A stretch of 64,000 bases of DNA from Demequina mangrovi (GCF_000759715.1 NZ_BBLU01000014.1:1-64000); one strand, 5' to 3'; positions 1 to 8,255 are shown, counted from the first letter of the stretch. Notes: a model not told the origin generated them from the sequence alone. Translations and numbers: made by a program.

Positions 1-88
1 CCTTCGACACCCCGTAGCGTGCAGCGACCTGCCCGTACGACATCCCCTGCACCGTCACTGCCTTGATCAGCACCTCGTACTTAGCCAC
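1..88 (-). CDS. IS481-like transposase, N-terminal fragment at the window edge
   Basis: Read on the minus strand from a GTG at 88, the frame stays open to the window edge and gives VAKYEVLIKAVTVQGMSYG followed by QVAARYGVSK. That is the helix-turn-helix start typical of IS481-family (DDE, integrase-core) transposases, which bind the element ends and cut and join DNA. Only about 29 residues are visible, so the catalytic core and any frameshift lie outside the window. The repeats just upstream fit an IS terminus. Family assignment rests on this short stretch, so it is good but not certain. Confidence 0.65.
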   Translation of the reverse strand, partial: MAKYEVLIKAVTVQGMSYGQVAARYGVSK

Positions 89-176
89 CGTTCACGATGT
101 CCTGAGACATCTCGAACCGCGCGACGGGCACCGTTCACGATGTCTTGAGACAGCCGTTCACGATGTCCTGAAACCA
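88..176. repeat. Three 22-bp direct repeats at the IS481-like end
   Basis: The core GTTCACGATGTC followed by (C/T)TGA occurs three times, in units beginning at 88, 131 and 154 (spacings 43 and 23). The first unit overlaps the transposase start codon. Such iterated sequences near the terminus are probably transposase-binding sites. The exact element boundary is not clear; it probably lies between 150 and 180. Confidence 0.6.
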
Positions 177-201
177 GACACCTCCGGGCGCGCCAGACAT
201 G

Positions 202-225
202 AGGCCGGACCGCAAGGTCCGGCCT
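202..225. terminator. Perfect 10-bp hairpin
   Basis: AGGCCGGACC and GGTCCGGCCT pair around a GCAA loop, followed by TCG. The strength of the stem suggests an intrinsic terminator. No intact gene lies immediately to its left, so it may belong to a transcription unit interrupted by the IS. Bases 226-337 hold nothing I recognise. Confidence 0.55.
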
Positions 226-337
226 TCGTCGTCTCCGGACCGATGACCCGCGCGCCCACCTCTGCGCGGCTCCCACAGGCGCATCGTCGCGTCCCGATGC
301 GCGCCCATGGTCCCGCGGGCGCGGAGGGCCCCGGTGC

Positions 338-361
338 TAGCCTCGTCGCATGCGCTCCTAG
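338..361 (+). promoter_or_regulatory. TAGCCT -10 box feeding a three-codon ORF (Met-Arg-Ser-stop)
   Basis: TAGCCT (338-343) is followed after six bases by ATG CGC TCC TAG (350-361). The ATG sits where transcription should start. The methyltransferase gene begins 61 bases further on with its own AGGAG site, so the transcript would carry a leaderless mini-ORF ahead of the gene. Confidence 0.45.
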
Positions 362-422
362 GTCAGATTCCGCCCGACGCCTCGTCGCGTCGCGATCCGA
401 CCACCCCTGACAGGAGTACCTC

Positions 423-1250
423 ATGACCAGCAAGCCGGCGCCGTTCAGCGCCTACACCACCCCCGAGTTCTGGAACGATCCGCACATCTCCGCGCGGATG
501 CTCGACCTCCATCTCGACCCGGAGGCCGTCCCGGCCTCACGCCCTCACCGCTTCATCGACGCCTCCGCGGCCTGGATCGCCGCGGAGTTCGACATCGGGC
601 GCGGCACAAGCGTCCTCGACCTCGGCTGCGGGCCCGGGCTCTACGCCGAGCGCCTCGCCGCGGCCGGCGCGACCGTGCGCGGGATCGACGTGTCCGCGCG
701 CTCGCTCGCCCACGCCCGCGCGACGGCGGCCGCTCGCGGGCTCGCGTCGACCTTCGTCCACGGCAGCTACCTCGACGCCGAGCTCGGCACGGGCCACGAC
801 CTCGCGATCATGATCTACGAGGACTACTGCGCGCTCAGCCCCGCCCAGCGCGGGCTGCTGCTGCGACGGGTCCGTGTCGCGCTCCGGCCCGGCGGGTCGA
901 TGCTCGCGGACATGACGGCCGCGCCGCGCTTCGCCACCCTGACGGAGGACCGGGTCACCGAGCCGGATCTCATGGGCGGGTTCTGGGCGCCGACGCCGTA
1001 CGTGGGCACCCGCGAGAGCTGGCGGTACGACGAGCTCCGGCTCGGCGTCGACCACTACGTGATCGAGCGCGACGGCGCGACGCGCGAGTACTGGAACTGG
1101 ACCCAGTGCCTCACGCCCGAGGAGGCGACCGCCGAGGCCGCCGCGGCCGGCCTCGAGGTCGAGCAGGTGCTCGGTGATGTGAGCGGCGCGCCCTACGATC
1201 CGAGCGCGCACACCTTCGCCGTGGTGATGCGGAAGGCGCGCGAGGACTGA
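423..1250 (+). CDS. Class I SAM-dependent methyltransferase
   Basis: The 275-residue protein carries the SAM-binding motif VLDLGCGPGLYAERL near residue 60 and a second acidic SAM-contact segment (RGIDVSARSLAHAR) downstream, the order expected of the Rossmann-type methyltransferase fold. The substrate cannot be told; the C-terminal half is rich in aromatic residues (REYWNWTQ), which fits small-molecule methylases. Start: ATG 423 has AGGAG at 413-417. The gene stands alone between a hairpin at 202-225 and a DUF1992 gene. A mini-ORF precedes it. Confidence 0.85.
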   Translation: MTSKPAPFSAYTTPEFWNDPHISARMLDLHLDPEAVPASRPHRFIDASAAWIAAEFDIGRGTSVLDLGCGPGLYAERLAAAGATVRGIDVSARSLAHARATAAARGLASTFVHGSYLDAELGTGHDLAIMIYEDYCALSPAQRGLLLRRVRVALRPGGSMLADMTAAPRFATLTEDRVTEPDLMGGFWAPTPYVGTRESWRYDELRLGVDHYVIERDGATREYWNWTQCLTPEEATAEAAAAGLEVEQVLGDVSGAPYDPSAHTFAVVMRKARED

Positions 1251-1311
1251 CGGATCGCCGTCGCCGACCGATGCCGCGCGCACGGTCGGCGACGGCGCCT
1301 CATCGGGAGCC

Positions 1312-1893
1312 GTGGCTGAGGGCGTGCGAGCATGGAGCATGCGCAGATCCCGCCGCGACCCCGAGCTCGAGGCCGCGCGCTACGCGGTCGCGCGGGACGA
1401 TGCGGCCGCCCACGAGAGCCCGACGGTCGACGTCGCGAGCCAGGCGGCCGAGCACGAGCGTCGCGAGCAGGAGAAGCGGGTCGAGGCGCGCCGCGCGCGC
1501 GACCGCGCCGACACGCAGCACCTCTGGGTCGAGCGGCGGATCGCCGAGGCGCAGGCGCGCGGCGACTTCGAGAACCTTCCCGGCGCGGGCAAACCGATCC
1601 CGGGGCTCACGAGCGGCGACCCCGACTGGTGGGTCAAGGGCCTCGTCGAGCGAGAGCGGCTGTCGGGCCTGGGCCCGGAGTCGGTGATGCTGCGCCGCGA
1701 GGACGCGGCGCTCGACGCTCGCCTGGACGCACTCGCCGCGGAGGCCGAGGTCCGCGAGGCCGTCGAGGGCTTCAACGCACGCGTGCGGACCGCGCGCTGC
1801 CGCCCGGCCGACGGACCTCCGCTCGTCACCCCGACCAGGGACGTCGACGCGGAGGTGCGGCGGTGGAGGGGCCGCCGCCCCGGCGGCGCGTAG
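1312..1893 (+). CDS. DUF1992 (DnaJ-homologue subfamily C28-like) protein
   Basis: The core RRIAEAQARGDFENLPGAGK followed by PIPGL is the hallmark of the DUF1992/DNAJC28 conserved domain, a small family of unknown biochemical role found in bacteria and mitochondria; here no J domain accompanies it. The N-terminal 60 residues are highly charged (Glu/Arg) and probably helical. Start is uncertain: GTG 1312 has GGGAG too close upstream, and an in-frame ATG lies at 1339. Soluble, with no signal peptide. Confidence 0.7.
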   Translation: MAEGVRAWSMRRSRRDPELEAARYAVARDDAAAHESPTVDVASQAAEHERREQEKRVEARRARDRADTQHLWVERRIAEAQARGDFENLPGAGKPIPGLTSGDPDWWVKGLVERERLSGLGPESVMLRREDAALDARLDALAAEAEVREAVEGFNARVRTARCRPADGPPLVTPTRDVDAEVRRWRGRRPGGA

Positions 1894-2007
1894 CACGCCG
1901 CGGCTTCCGTGAATTTCGAGGCATTTCGTTGTGCTTGGGCGGTCTCGACGCGCTAGCGTGAGGATCGACGGCGCACCGCGACGGTGGCGCCTCAGAAAGG
2001 TACCGCG

Positions 2008-2397
2008 ATGGACTTCTTCGCCAACTTCCTCAACATCCTGCTGTGGTCGCTCTGGTTCGCGATCTGGATCGGCTTCCTGTTCCTCGTCATCCGGTTCATC
2101 TTCGACGTGTTCCGCGACAAGGACCTCTCGGTGATCGGCAAGATCATGTGGACCCTGCTCCTGGTGCTCATCCCGTGCATCGGCGCGCTGATCTACATCT
2201 TCGCCCGCGGCAAGGGCATGGCGGAGCGCGACATGGCCGCCGCCGAGCAGGTCCGCGCCGCGCAGGTCGAGTACACCCAGGGCCTCATGGGTGAGGCCGG
2301 TCCGGCCGGCGAGATCAAGGCGGCCAAGGATCTGCTCGACTCGGGCGCGATCACGGAGGAGGAGTACGAGAGCCTCAAGGCGCGCGCTCTGTCCTGA
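2008..2397 (+). CDS. Small membrane protein with PLDc_N-like membrane domain and SHOCT tail
   Basis: Two hydrophobic helices (about residues 5-30 and 40-65) with the pattern LLWSLWFAIWIGFLFLVIRF and a charged loop resemble the PLDc_N cardiolipin-synthase-type membrane domain. The last 30 residues (EIKAAKDLLDSGAITEEEYE) are a SHOCT motif, a short C-terminal oligomerisation domain. I chose ATG 2008 because AGAAAGG lies 7 bases upstream; an in-frame GTG at 1984 has nothing comparable. Function unknown. Confidence 0.75.
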   Translation: MDFFANFLNILLWSLWFAIWIGFLFLVIRFIFDVFRDKDLSVIGKIMWTLLLVLIPCIGALIYIFARGKGMAERDMAAAEQVRAAQVEYTQGLMGEAGPAGEIKAAKDLLDSGAITEEEYESLKARALS

Positions 2398-2417
2398 GCC
2401 CGCGAAGTCCCCGTCTC

Positions 2418-2449
2418 CGGCGGCCTGATCCTCAGGGGTCAGGCCGCCG
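2418..2449. terminator. Bidirectional terminator between convergent genes
   Basis: CGGCGGCCTGA and TCAGGCCGCCG pair perfectly over 11 bp around a 10-base loop. The right arm contains the stop codon of the minus-strand gene, so the hairpin serves both converging units. Confidence 0.75.
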
Positions 2450-3482
2450 TCGCGTTCCCGTCCTCGTCGAGGACGATGCGGCTGACCGCGTCCTCGGCGA
2501 CCGCCACGATGGTGACCGCCTCCTCGCGCGCGGCCGGCAGGAGCCTCACGGTCACCGCGCCGGAGGCGGAGTCGAGCGCCGCCGCGACCGCATCGTCCAC
2601 GCGGGACATGGCCGCGCCGGAGGCGAGGCCCGCGCCGCGGTCGTCGAGGAGCGTCACGTCGACCCCGCGCGCCCGCGCACGGGCAGCGGCGTCGAGCACA
2701 GCCGGGGTTGCGAGCGCGCGCCCGCGCACGCTGTCGCGCAACCGCGCCTCGACCTCGCGCATCGTCGCGCGCTCGTCGTCGGACAGCGCGGAGCCCTCCG
2801 CGACGCGCTGGAGATGCGGGAGCGAGGTCGCGGCGACCTCGGCGGCGCGCTGGAGGCGCACCTGACGCTCGGCCTCGGCGGTCGCGGCGGCCGCGGCGGA
2901 GTCGACGGAGCGCTCGGTGAGCTCGTTGATCCGGTGGGCCGTGCGGCGCAGCGTGATGACGAACAGCGTCGCGACCACGAGCAGGCCGATCTGGGTGTCG
3001 ACCATCATGAGGCCCGCCACCGCGCCGCGGCCGGTGGTGCCGGCCCACACCGCGGTGATGGCGGCCATGCCCGCCATCGTGACCCACGCGAGCGCGGTGC
3101 GACCGCGCAGGATGAGGAACCACAGCAGCCAGGTGTTCGAGCCGAGGTGCCACGACTCGCGACCGAGCGGACCTTCCGCGGGCAGGCACCACGAGATCAG
3201 CAGCGTCGAGACGATGACCGCGGCGGCGACGAGGAGCGAGTCCCTCAGCGGGAACGGGTCCGGGTGCGGCCGCCCGAGGAGCACGCCCGCGAGGCTCACG
3301 ATGACGGTCGCGAGGTATGCGGGCCACGTCACCGTCAGCGCCTGGAGCGTCGAGATGGTGAAGACCACGTTGGTGACGATGAACACGCCGAGGATGAGGC
3401 TCGCGCCCTCGGAGCGCAGCGCGAGCAGGCGGCTGACGTCGACGGTCCGGGACGCCTGCGGCGGGGCGGTGTGATGGCTCAT
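2439..3482 (-). CDS. Membrane protein resembling a sensor kinase without a recognisable catalytic core
   Basis: 347 residues. The N-terminal half has about six membrane helices (from residue 28 to about 185), then a helical linker (TAHRINELTERSVDSAAAAA) as in histidine kinases. The C-terminal 140 residues look like a shrunken dimerisation/ATPase region, but I see no HD phosphoacceptor and no N, G1 or G2 ATP-binding boxes. ATG 3482 overlaps the stop of the kinase gene by ATGA, so both are one operon with the response regulator. It may be a regulatory partner of that kinase. Earlier in-frame starts would run deep into the kinase gene. Confidence 0.65.
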   Translation of the reverse strand: MSHHTAPPQASRTVDVSRLLALRSEGASLILGVFIVTNVVFTISTLQALTVTWPAYLATVIVSLAGVLLGRPHPDPFPLRDSLLVAAAVIVSTLLISWCLPAEGPLGRESWHLGSNTWLLWFLILRGRTALAWVTMAGMAAITAVWAGTTGRGAVAGLMMVDTQIGLLVVATLFVITLRRTAHRINELTERSVDSAAAAATAEAERQVRLQRAAEVAATSLPHLQRVAEGSALSDDERATMREVEARLRDSVRGRALATPAVLDAAARARARGVDVTLLDDRGAGLASGAAMSRVDDAVAAALDSASGAVTVRLLPAAREEAVTIVAVAEDAVSRIVLDEDGNATAA

Positions 3483-4648
3483 GCGCGGCTCCAGGACAGC
3501 GTGACGGTGGTGCCGGCCCCGGGCGTCGACGTGACGTCGGCGTCGCCGCCGGTGACGGCGCGCATGCGCTCGAGGATGCTCACGCGTATCCCGAGCCTGC
3601 GGGGCGAGATCCGCGACGCGGCGAAGCCGGTGCCGCTGTCCGCGATCACCACCCGCGCCGAGCCGTCGTCGACGTCGCACTCGACGCGGGGCGCGGAGGC
3701 GTCGCCCCCATGCCCGAGCGCGTTGCGCAGCGCCTCCGCGGTCGCCTCGGCGAAGGCCGCGACCACGCCGGCCGGCATCGGCTGCTCGCCCTCGACCGAG
3801 TAGCGCACGGGCACGGCGGAGTCGATGACCGCGGCGGTCGAGCGCACCACCGCGATGAACTCCTCGGGGTCGTAGTCCCGCGTCTCCGTGCGCCCGCTCG
3901 CGAGGGACTCGACGCTCGCGATGGCGTGGCGCGCCTGCTCCGCGAGCTGGGCCGGGGGAGAGGGCCGCGACGCGGCGAGCAGCACCGACATCACGTCATC
4001 GTGGACGATCGCGTTGATGCGCGACTGCTCGGCCTCGCGCGTGCGCCGGCTCGCCTCGAGCGCGGCCTGCTCGCGCGCGTGCGCCGCCGCGGCGTCCTGG
4101 CGGTCGCCCGCGGAGATCACCGCGATCGAGATGCCGCACACGATGAGGCAGAAGATGATCGCGCCGAGGCCGTCGAGCGTCGCCTCGAGGGCCGCGTCGT
4201 CGCGCACGCGGATCTGGGTGAACGCGACGATGGGGCCCTGGGCGAGCGGGTACGCCCAGCCGACGATGCGCGGCCACGAGATCGCGGCGGCCGTCGCGTG
4301 GACGGCCGTGACGCCCTGGATCCACGGCGTCCCGTCGTTCGCGAGGAACGGCTCGTGCATCATCATGGGCCACAGCAGCTGGACGCCCAGGAAGGCCATC
4401 GACGTGGTGCCGGCGAGCGCGAGCAGCGGGCGGATCGGGAGCACCCGGGCGAGCACCACGTACGCGGTCGGCACCACGATGCCGATGAGCACCGTGAGCA
4501 CACCGAACGGGGCGCGCAGCTGGTCGACCTGCGTGATCCAGCCGCTGTCGCCGGTCGCGAGCAGCGCGCCGAAGATCAGGGCGCCGACGCCGAGGGCGCC
4601 GAGCAGGGTGCGCTGTAGGCGTTCGCGCGCCGGTCTCGCGCCCGTCAC
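3479..4648 (-). CDS. Sensor histidine kinase, NarL-family type
   Basis: 389 residues from a GTG whose bases overlap the regulator stop (GTGA). Several membrane helices lie between about residues 13 and 180, followed by a helical linker. The phosphoacceptor is His216 in INAIVHDDVM. The ATPase domain shows EATAEALRNALGHGG (N box) and VVIADSGTGFAASRI plus RRLGIRVSILERM (G boxes). The long multi-helix input region suggests the signal is sensed in the membrane. It should phosphorylate the adjacent LuxR-type regulator. Confidence 0.88.
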   Translation of the reverse strand: MTGARPARERLQRTLLGALGVGALIFGALLATGDSGWITQVDQLRAPFGVLTVLIGIVVPTAYVVLARVLPIRPLLALAGTTSMAFLGVQLLWPMMMHEPFLANDGTPWIQGVTAVHATAAAISWPRIVGWAYPLAQGPIVAFTQIRVRDDAALEATLDGLGAIIFCLIVCGISIAVISAGDRQDAAAAHAREQAALEASRRTREAEQSRINAIVHDDVMSVLLAASRPSPPAQLAEQARHAIASVESLASGRTETRDYDPEEFIAVVRSTAAVIDSAVPVRYSVEGEQPMPAGVVAAFAEATAEALRNALGHGGDASAPRVECDVDDGSARVVIADSGTGFAASRISPRRLGIRVSILERMRAVTGGDADVTSTPGAGTTVTLSWSRA

Positions 4649-5295
4649 TGGGGGCCTTCGAGCAGACCGTCCTCGAGCGCCCGCTTGTACAGATCGACCC
4701 GCGAGGCGGCCGGTCGTCCCGCGTCCGCGTACTTGCGGCGGATGCGGCTGACGTAGTCGGCGACGGTCTCCCGGGAGACGCCCAGGTGGCGGGCGACGGA
4801 GAAGGCGGTGAGGCCCGAGGCGTAGAGCGACAGGATCTCGCGCTCGCGCGCGCTGAGCTTCGCGTCCGCGAGCGAGTCGTCGGAGTCGATCGCCGCGGCC
4901 CAGTCCGTGCCGAAGACCTCCTGGCCCGCGGCGGCGGTGCGGATCGCCTCGAGCAGCACGTCGGGCTCGGAGGACTTGCGGATCAGCCCCAGCGCGCCCG
5001 CGCGGGCCGCCGACTGGATGAGCTTGCGGTCCTCGCCGCCGGTGTAGATGAGCACGTGCGAGCCCATCTCGTGGATCGCGGCGATGTTCGACTCGGGGGT
5101 CGAGCCGTCGGCGAGACGGAGGTCGAGCACCACGAGGTCGAGCGTGCGCCCGAGCCCCGCGAGCGAGTCGACGCTCTCGACGAGCCCCGCGAGCTCGAGG
5201 TCGGGGGCGCCTTCCACGAGGTCGCGGAAGCCGATGGAGATGAGCGCGTGATCCTCGACGAGAGCGATGACGCGGCGCTCCTTCGCGACGGTCAT
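4645..5295 (-). CDS. LuxR/NarL-family response regulator
   Basis: 216 residues. Receiver domain in residues 1-125, with the acidic pocket at ED in ALVEDHAL, phosphoacceptor Asp58 in VVLDLRLADG, and conserved Thr/Lys positions (YTGG, IRKSS). The C-terminal LuxR helix-turn-helix is LSAREREILSLYASGLTAFS through SRETVADYVSRIRRKYADA. First gene of a three-gene operon whose cistrons overlap by four bases. ATG 5295 is preceded by AAAGGGGGG. Targets unknown; a palindrome at 5378-5391 is a candidate site. Confidence 0.9.
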   Translation of the reverse strand: MTVAKERRVIALVEDHALISIGFRDLVEGAPDLELAGLVESVDSLAGLGRTLDLVVLDLRLADGSTPESNIAAIHEMGSHVLIYTGGEDRKLIQSAARAGALGLIRKSSEPDVLLEAIRTAAAGQEVFGTDWAAAIDSDDSLADAKLSAREREILSLYASGLTAFSVARHLGVSRETVADYVSRIRRKYADAGRPAASRVDLYKRALEDGLLEGPQ

Positions 5296-5375
5296 GATCA
5301 GCCCCCCTTTCTACGCGGAAAACTCTAGTCCAACCTGGGCCGATGGCCGCGGTGGCACGGCCGTCGGACGCTTGT

Positions 5376-5393
5376 GCCCCCACAAATGGGGGC
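5376..5393. promoter_or_regulatory. Palindrome between divergent genes, possible operator
   Basis: GCCCCCA and TGGGGGC flank CAAA, midway between the regulator gene and the divergent membrane-protein gene. The inner 14 bases (CCCCACAAATGGGG) recur with one change at 31181-31194. Its place between two promoters makes a terminator unlikely. Confidence 0.5.
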
Positions 5394-5463
5394 TTGTCCG
5401 GTCGGTGCGGGCGAGGGAACCTCTAACCGAGGTACACGTGGGAGGTGGAGAGGGGTTCGAGCA

Positions 5464-6006
5464 GTGAGCTGGTCGACCGAGTCTCTTGCACTGGTCGTCA
5501 CGGGGGGAATGCTCCTGCTCGTCGTCATCGCCTCTCTCCACTCCCGCGTGGCCCTGGCCTCCGGCTCGAGAGTGATCTTCCTCGTCGGGGCCGTCTCCTT
5601 CATCGCCTTCGCGCTCCTCACGGAGTACGGGGTGGACATGTCGGTGCCTCCCGTGGTGCTCGCGCTGCCGCTCGTGCCGCTCGGCGTGATCGCGGTGCTG
5701 GTCCGGCGGATGATCCGCACGTCCCGCGCCGCCCGCGAGCTCCCGCGGCCCGCGGCGACGGCGTTCCGTGCGCCGGAGGAGTCCGCGCCCTTCGCGGCGC
5801 ACGGCATCGGCGCGGAGCGGCTGCTCGCGACCAGCCCCTACGCGACCGCGACCGAGCTCTCGCAGCTCGCGTACGCGCATCCCGAGCTGCGGCCCGCGAT
5901 CGCGTCCAATCCGTCAGCGCCGGCGAGCCTCCTGCAGTGGCTCACCGAGCAGGGCGAGCCGGCCGTGCTCGCCGCGATCTCGGCGCGTGGGCGCCTGCTG
6001 GGCTAG
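5464..6006 (+). CDS. Membrane protein with C-terminal leucine-rich-variant repeat
   Basis: 180 residues. Three membrane helices (about 8-25, 36-53, 62-80), then a soluble tail. Residues 118-178 (LLATSPYATATELSQLAYAH, followed by PELRPAIASNPSAPASLLQW) match the variant leucine-rich repeat, a helical repeat used for protein contacts. GTG 5464 is used because a GGAGGTGGAGAGGGG stretch lies just upstream and the hydrophobic segment begins at once. Divergent from the response-regulator operon, so the two may share control. Function unknown. Confidence 0.65.
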   Translation: MSWSTESLALVVTGGMLLLVVIASLHSRVALASGSRVIFLVGAVSFIAFALLTEYGVDMSVPPVVLALPLVPLGVIAVLVRRMIRTSRAARELPRPAATAFRAPEESAPFAAHGIGAERLLATSPYATATELSQLAYAHPELRPAIASNPSAPASLLQWLTEQGEPAVLAAISARGRLLG

Positions 6007-6047
6007 AGGGGGACCGGGATGAGGCAGTGGAGCGAGACGATGGACCG

Positions 6048-6836
6048 TCAGGCGTCGGCCAGGTCGACGACCACCGGGACGTGGTCCGAGGCGCCCTTGC
6101 CCTTGCGCTCGTCGCGCACGATGCTCACGCCGGTCGCCCGCGCCGCGAGCGGCTCGGACGCGTACGCGAAGTCGATCCGCATGCCCTCGCCCTTGGGGAA
6201 GCGCAGGGCCTTGTAGTCCCAGAACGTGTAGGTCCGCTCCTCGGGCAGGAACCGGCGCGACAGCTCGGTGTAGCCCGCGTCCTCGAAGGCGTGGAAGGCG
6301 GCGCGGGCCTCGGGGGTCACGTGCGTGACCGCCTCGGAGTCCTCCTCGGACCAGATGTCGGTGGGCAGCGGCGCCACGTTGAAGTCGCCCACGAGCGCGG
6401 TCGGCTCGGACGACCAGGTCGCCGCGGCGTCCTTGAGCCGCGCGAGGAAGTCGAGCTTGTACGTGTAGTGGGGGTCCGCGAGGCCGCGCCCGTTGGGGAC
6501 GTACAGGCTCCACACGCGCACGCCGCCCGCGGTCGCGCCGAGCGCGCGCGCCTCGACGACCGGATCGCCGGTCTTGGCGAAGCCGGGCTGCTCGGGGAAG
6601 GACGTCTCGACGTCCTCGAGACCCACGCGCGACGCGATCGCGACGCCGTTCCACTGGTTGAGGCCGTGGATCGCGAGCTCGTAGCCCGCGGCCTCGAAGG
6701 CCTCGCGCGGGAACTGCTCGGGCTTGCACTTGATCTCCTGCATCGCGAGCACATCGGTGCCCGAGCGGTCGAGCCAGTCGATCACCCGGTCGACGCGGGC
6801 ACGGATGGAGTTCACATTCCAGGTGGCGAGACGCAT
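6048..6836 (-). CDS. xthA: Exodeoxyribonuclease III
   Basis: 262 residues, full length for the ExoIII/AP-endonuclease family, which cuts at abasic sites in base-excision repair and removes nucleotides from 3' ends. Visible active-site elements are MRLATWNVNSIRAR at the N terminus, Glu34 in MQEIKC, YVPNG, GDFNVAP and GKGASDHVPVVVDL at the C terminus. I took ATG 6836, not an upstream in-frame start, because the family begins with MRLATWN and a TATTTT box stands 7 bases before it. Confidence 0.95.
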   Translation of the reverse strand: MRLATWNVNSIRARVDRVIDWLDRSGTDVLAMQEIKCKPEQFPREAFEAAGYELAIHGLNQWNGVAIASRVGLEDVETSFPEQPGFAKTGDPVVEARALGATAGGVRVWSLYVPNGRGLADPHYTYKLDFLARLKDAAATWSSEPTALVGDFNVAPLPTDIWSEEDSEAVTHVTPEARAAFHAFEDAGYTELSRRFLPEERTYTFWDYKALRFPKGEGMRIDFAYASEPLAARATGVSIVRDERKGKGASDHVPVVVDLADA

Positions 6837-6843
6837 GGCATCC

Positions 6844-6849
6844 AAAATA
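6844..6849 (-). promoter_or_regulatory. -10 box TATTTT of xthA
   Basis: Minus-strand TATTTT, then GGATGCC, then ATG 6836. It stands back to back with the promoter of the SDR gene; a GGACGATGC copy (6855-6863) lies between them. Confidence 0.6.
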
Positions 6850-6868
6850 CCGGCGGACGATGCCCCGG

Positions 6869-6874
6869 TAGCCT
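6869..6874 (+). promoter_or_regulatory. -10 box TAGCCT of the SDR gene
   Basis: TAGCCT, six bases (CGTCGC), ATG 6881. No ribosome-binding site, so the mRNA is probably leaderless. The same twelve bases precede the mini-ORF at 350. Confidence 0.6.
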
Positions 6875-6880
6875 CGTCGC

Positions 6881-7645
6881 ATGGCAACCGCACTTGTGAC
6901 AGGGGCATCGTCGGGACTGGGCGAGGAGTTCGCGTGGCAGCTCGCCGCCGCGGGCCACGACGTGGTGCTGGTGTCGCGCTCGCGCGACCGGCTGAGCGAG
7001 GTCGCGCACCTGCTCGAGGGCGCGACGGGTCGCACCGCCGAGATCCTGCCCGCGGATCTCACGACGGAGAAGGGGCGCACGGCCGTGGCCGCCCGCCTGC
7101 AGCAGCAGGACGCTCCCGTGAGCCTTCTCGTCAACAACGCGGGCTTCGGCATCGGCGAGCCCGTCACGTCGTCGAGCTGGCGCCGCGAGAAGGCGCTGCT
7201 CGACATTCACGTCACCGCGCCGCTGCGCCTCGCGCACGCCGCGATCCCCGGCATGGTCGAGCGCGGCCACGGAGCGATCCTCAACGTCTCCTCGGTCGCG
7301 GCGCATCTCGCGAACACCACGTACGCCGCGCACAAGCGCTGGGCGGTGGACTTCACGCAGGTGCTCGCCGGTCAGCTCGCCGGCACCGGGGTGACCGCGA
7401 CCGCGGTGCTGCCGGGCCTGGTGCGGACGCATTTCCACGACGACGACGCGCTCAGCCACATGCGCCACGAGTTCCCCGAGCCGGTGTGGCTCGATCCCGA
7501 GCGCGTGGTGACCTCGGCGCTCGCGGCTGTGCGGCGCGGGCAGACCGTGGTGACCCCTTCGCCCGGCTACGCCGTCGCGGGCGCGGTGCTCCGCGCGGTG
7601 CCGCGCCGCCTTACCCGCGGACGTCGCAGCCACCAGGACCGCTGA
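6881..7645 (+). CDS. Short-chain dehydrogenase/reductase
   Basis: 254 residues with the classical SDR signature: cofactor motif TGASSGLGEEF at residues 7-17, NNAGFGIGEP after about residue 85, catalytic Ser in LNVSSVAAH and catalytic Tyr/Lys in YAAHK. It should be an NAD(P)H-dependent oxidoreductase of the DltE/YqjQ-like group; the substrate is not evident. The C-terminal tail is basic (RRLTRGRRSHQDR). Single gene, not obviously linked to its neighbours. Confidence 0.88.
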   Translation: MATALVTGASSGLGEEFAWQLAAAGHDVVLVSRSRDRLSEVAHLLEGATGRTAEILPADLTTEKGRTAVAARLQQQDAPVSLLVNNAGFGIGEPVTSSSWRREKALLDIHVTAPLRLAHAAIPGMVERGHGAILNVSSVAAHLANTTYAAHKRWAVDFTQVLAGQLAGTGVTATAVLPGLVRTHFHDDDALSHMRHEFPEPVWLDPERVVTSALAAVRRGQTVVTPSPGYAVAGAVLRAVPRRLTRGRRSHQDR

Positions 7646-7675
7646 CACAGGGCCCGGCGCCCGCATCGTCCGCAT

Positions 7676-7681
7676 TAGGCT
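7676..7681 (+). promoter_or_regulatory. -10 box TAGGCT of pyrE
   Basis: TAGGCT, GGGCGCC, ATG 7689. A GCATCGTCC copy (7663-7671) lies five bases upstream of the box. Confidence 0.6.
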
Positions 7682-7688
7682 GGGCGCC

Positions 7689-8255
7689 ATGACCACCGGC
7701 ACCCCGCGCGAGCAGCTGCGCGACCTCATCAAGGACCTCGCCGTCGTGCACGGCAAGATCACCCTCGCCTCGGGCAAGGAGGCGGACTACTACGTCGACC
7801 TGCGCCGCATCACGCTCCACCACCGCGCGGCGCCGCTCGTCGGCCATGTGCTGCTCGACGCGCTCGAGGAGGCGGGCTACGGCCCGGCCGACATCGACGC
7901 CGTCGGCGGTCTCACGCTCGGCGCCGACCCGGTCGCGACCTCGCTGCTGCACGCGGCGGCCTCGCGCGGGCTCGACCTCGACGCCTTCGTGGTGCGCAAG
8001 GAGTCCAAGGCGCACGGCCTGCAGCGCCGCATCGAGGGCCCCGACGTCGCGGGCCGCAGGGTCGTCGCCGTCGAGGACACCTCGACCACCGGCGGCTCGG
8101 TGCTCACCGCGGTCGGCGCGCTCAAGGAGGCCGGCGCGGAGGTCGTCGCGGTCGCGGTGATCGTCGACCGCGACACGGGCGCGCGTCAGGTCATCGAGGA
8201 GGAGGGCCTGCCCTACCTCTACCTCTACGGGCTGGACGACCTCGGCCTGTCCTGA
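7689..8255 (+). CDS. pyrE: Orotate phosphoribosyltransferase
   Basis: 188 residues, usual length. Joins orotate to PRPP to form orotidine 5'-phosphate in pyrimidine synthesis. The PRPP-binding motif VVAVEDTSTTGGSVL and the flexible-loop region (VVRKESKAHGLQRRIEGP) with its conserved Lys and His are present, as is ITLASGKEADYYVDLR at the N terminus. No other pyr gene is adjacent. Confidence 0.95.
   Translation: MTTGTPREQLRDLIKDLAVVHGKITLASGKEADYYVDLRRITLHHRAAPLVGHVLLDALEEAGYGPADIDAVGGLTLGADPVATSLLHAAASRGLDLDAFVVRKESKAHGLQRRIEGPDVAGRRVVAVEDTSTTGGSVLTAVGALKEAGAEVVAVAVIVDRDTGARQVIEEEGLPYLYLYGLDDLGLS

Noticed and set aside
63-410. A 115-codon plus-strand frame across the IS repeats and hairpin
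   Set aside because: It translates the direct repeats and the terminator and shows no protein-like composition.
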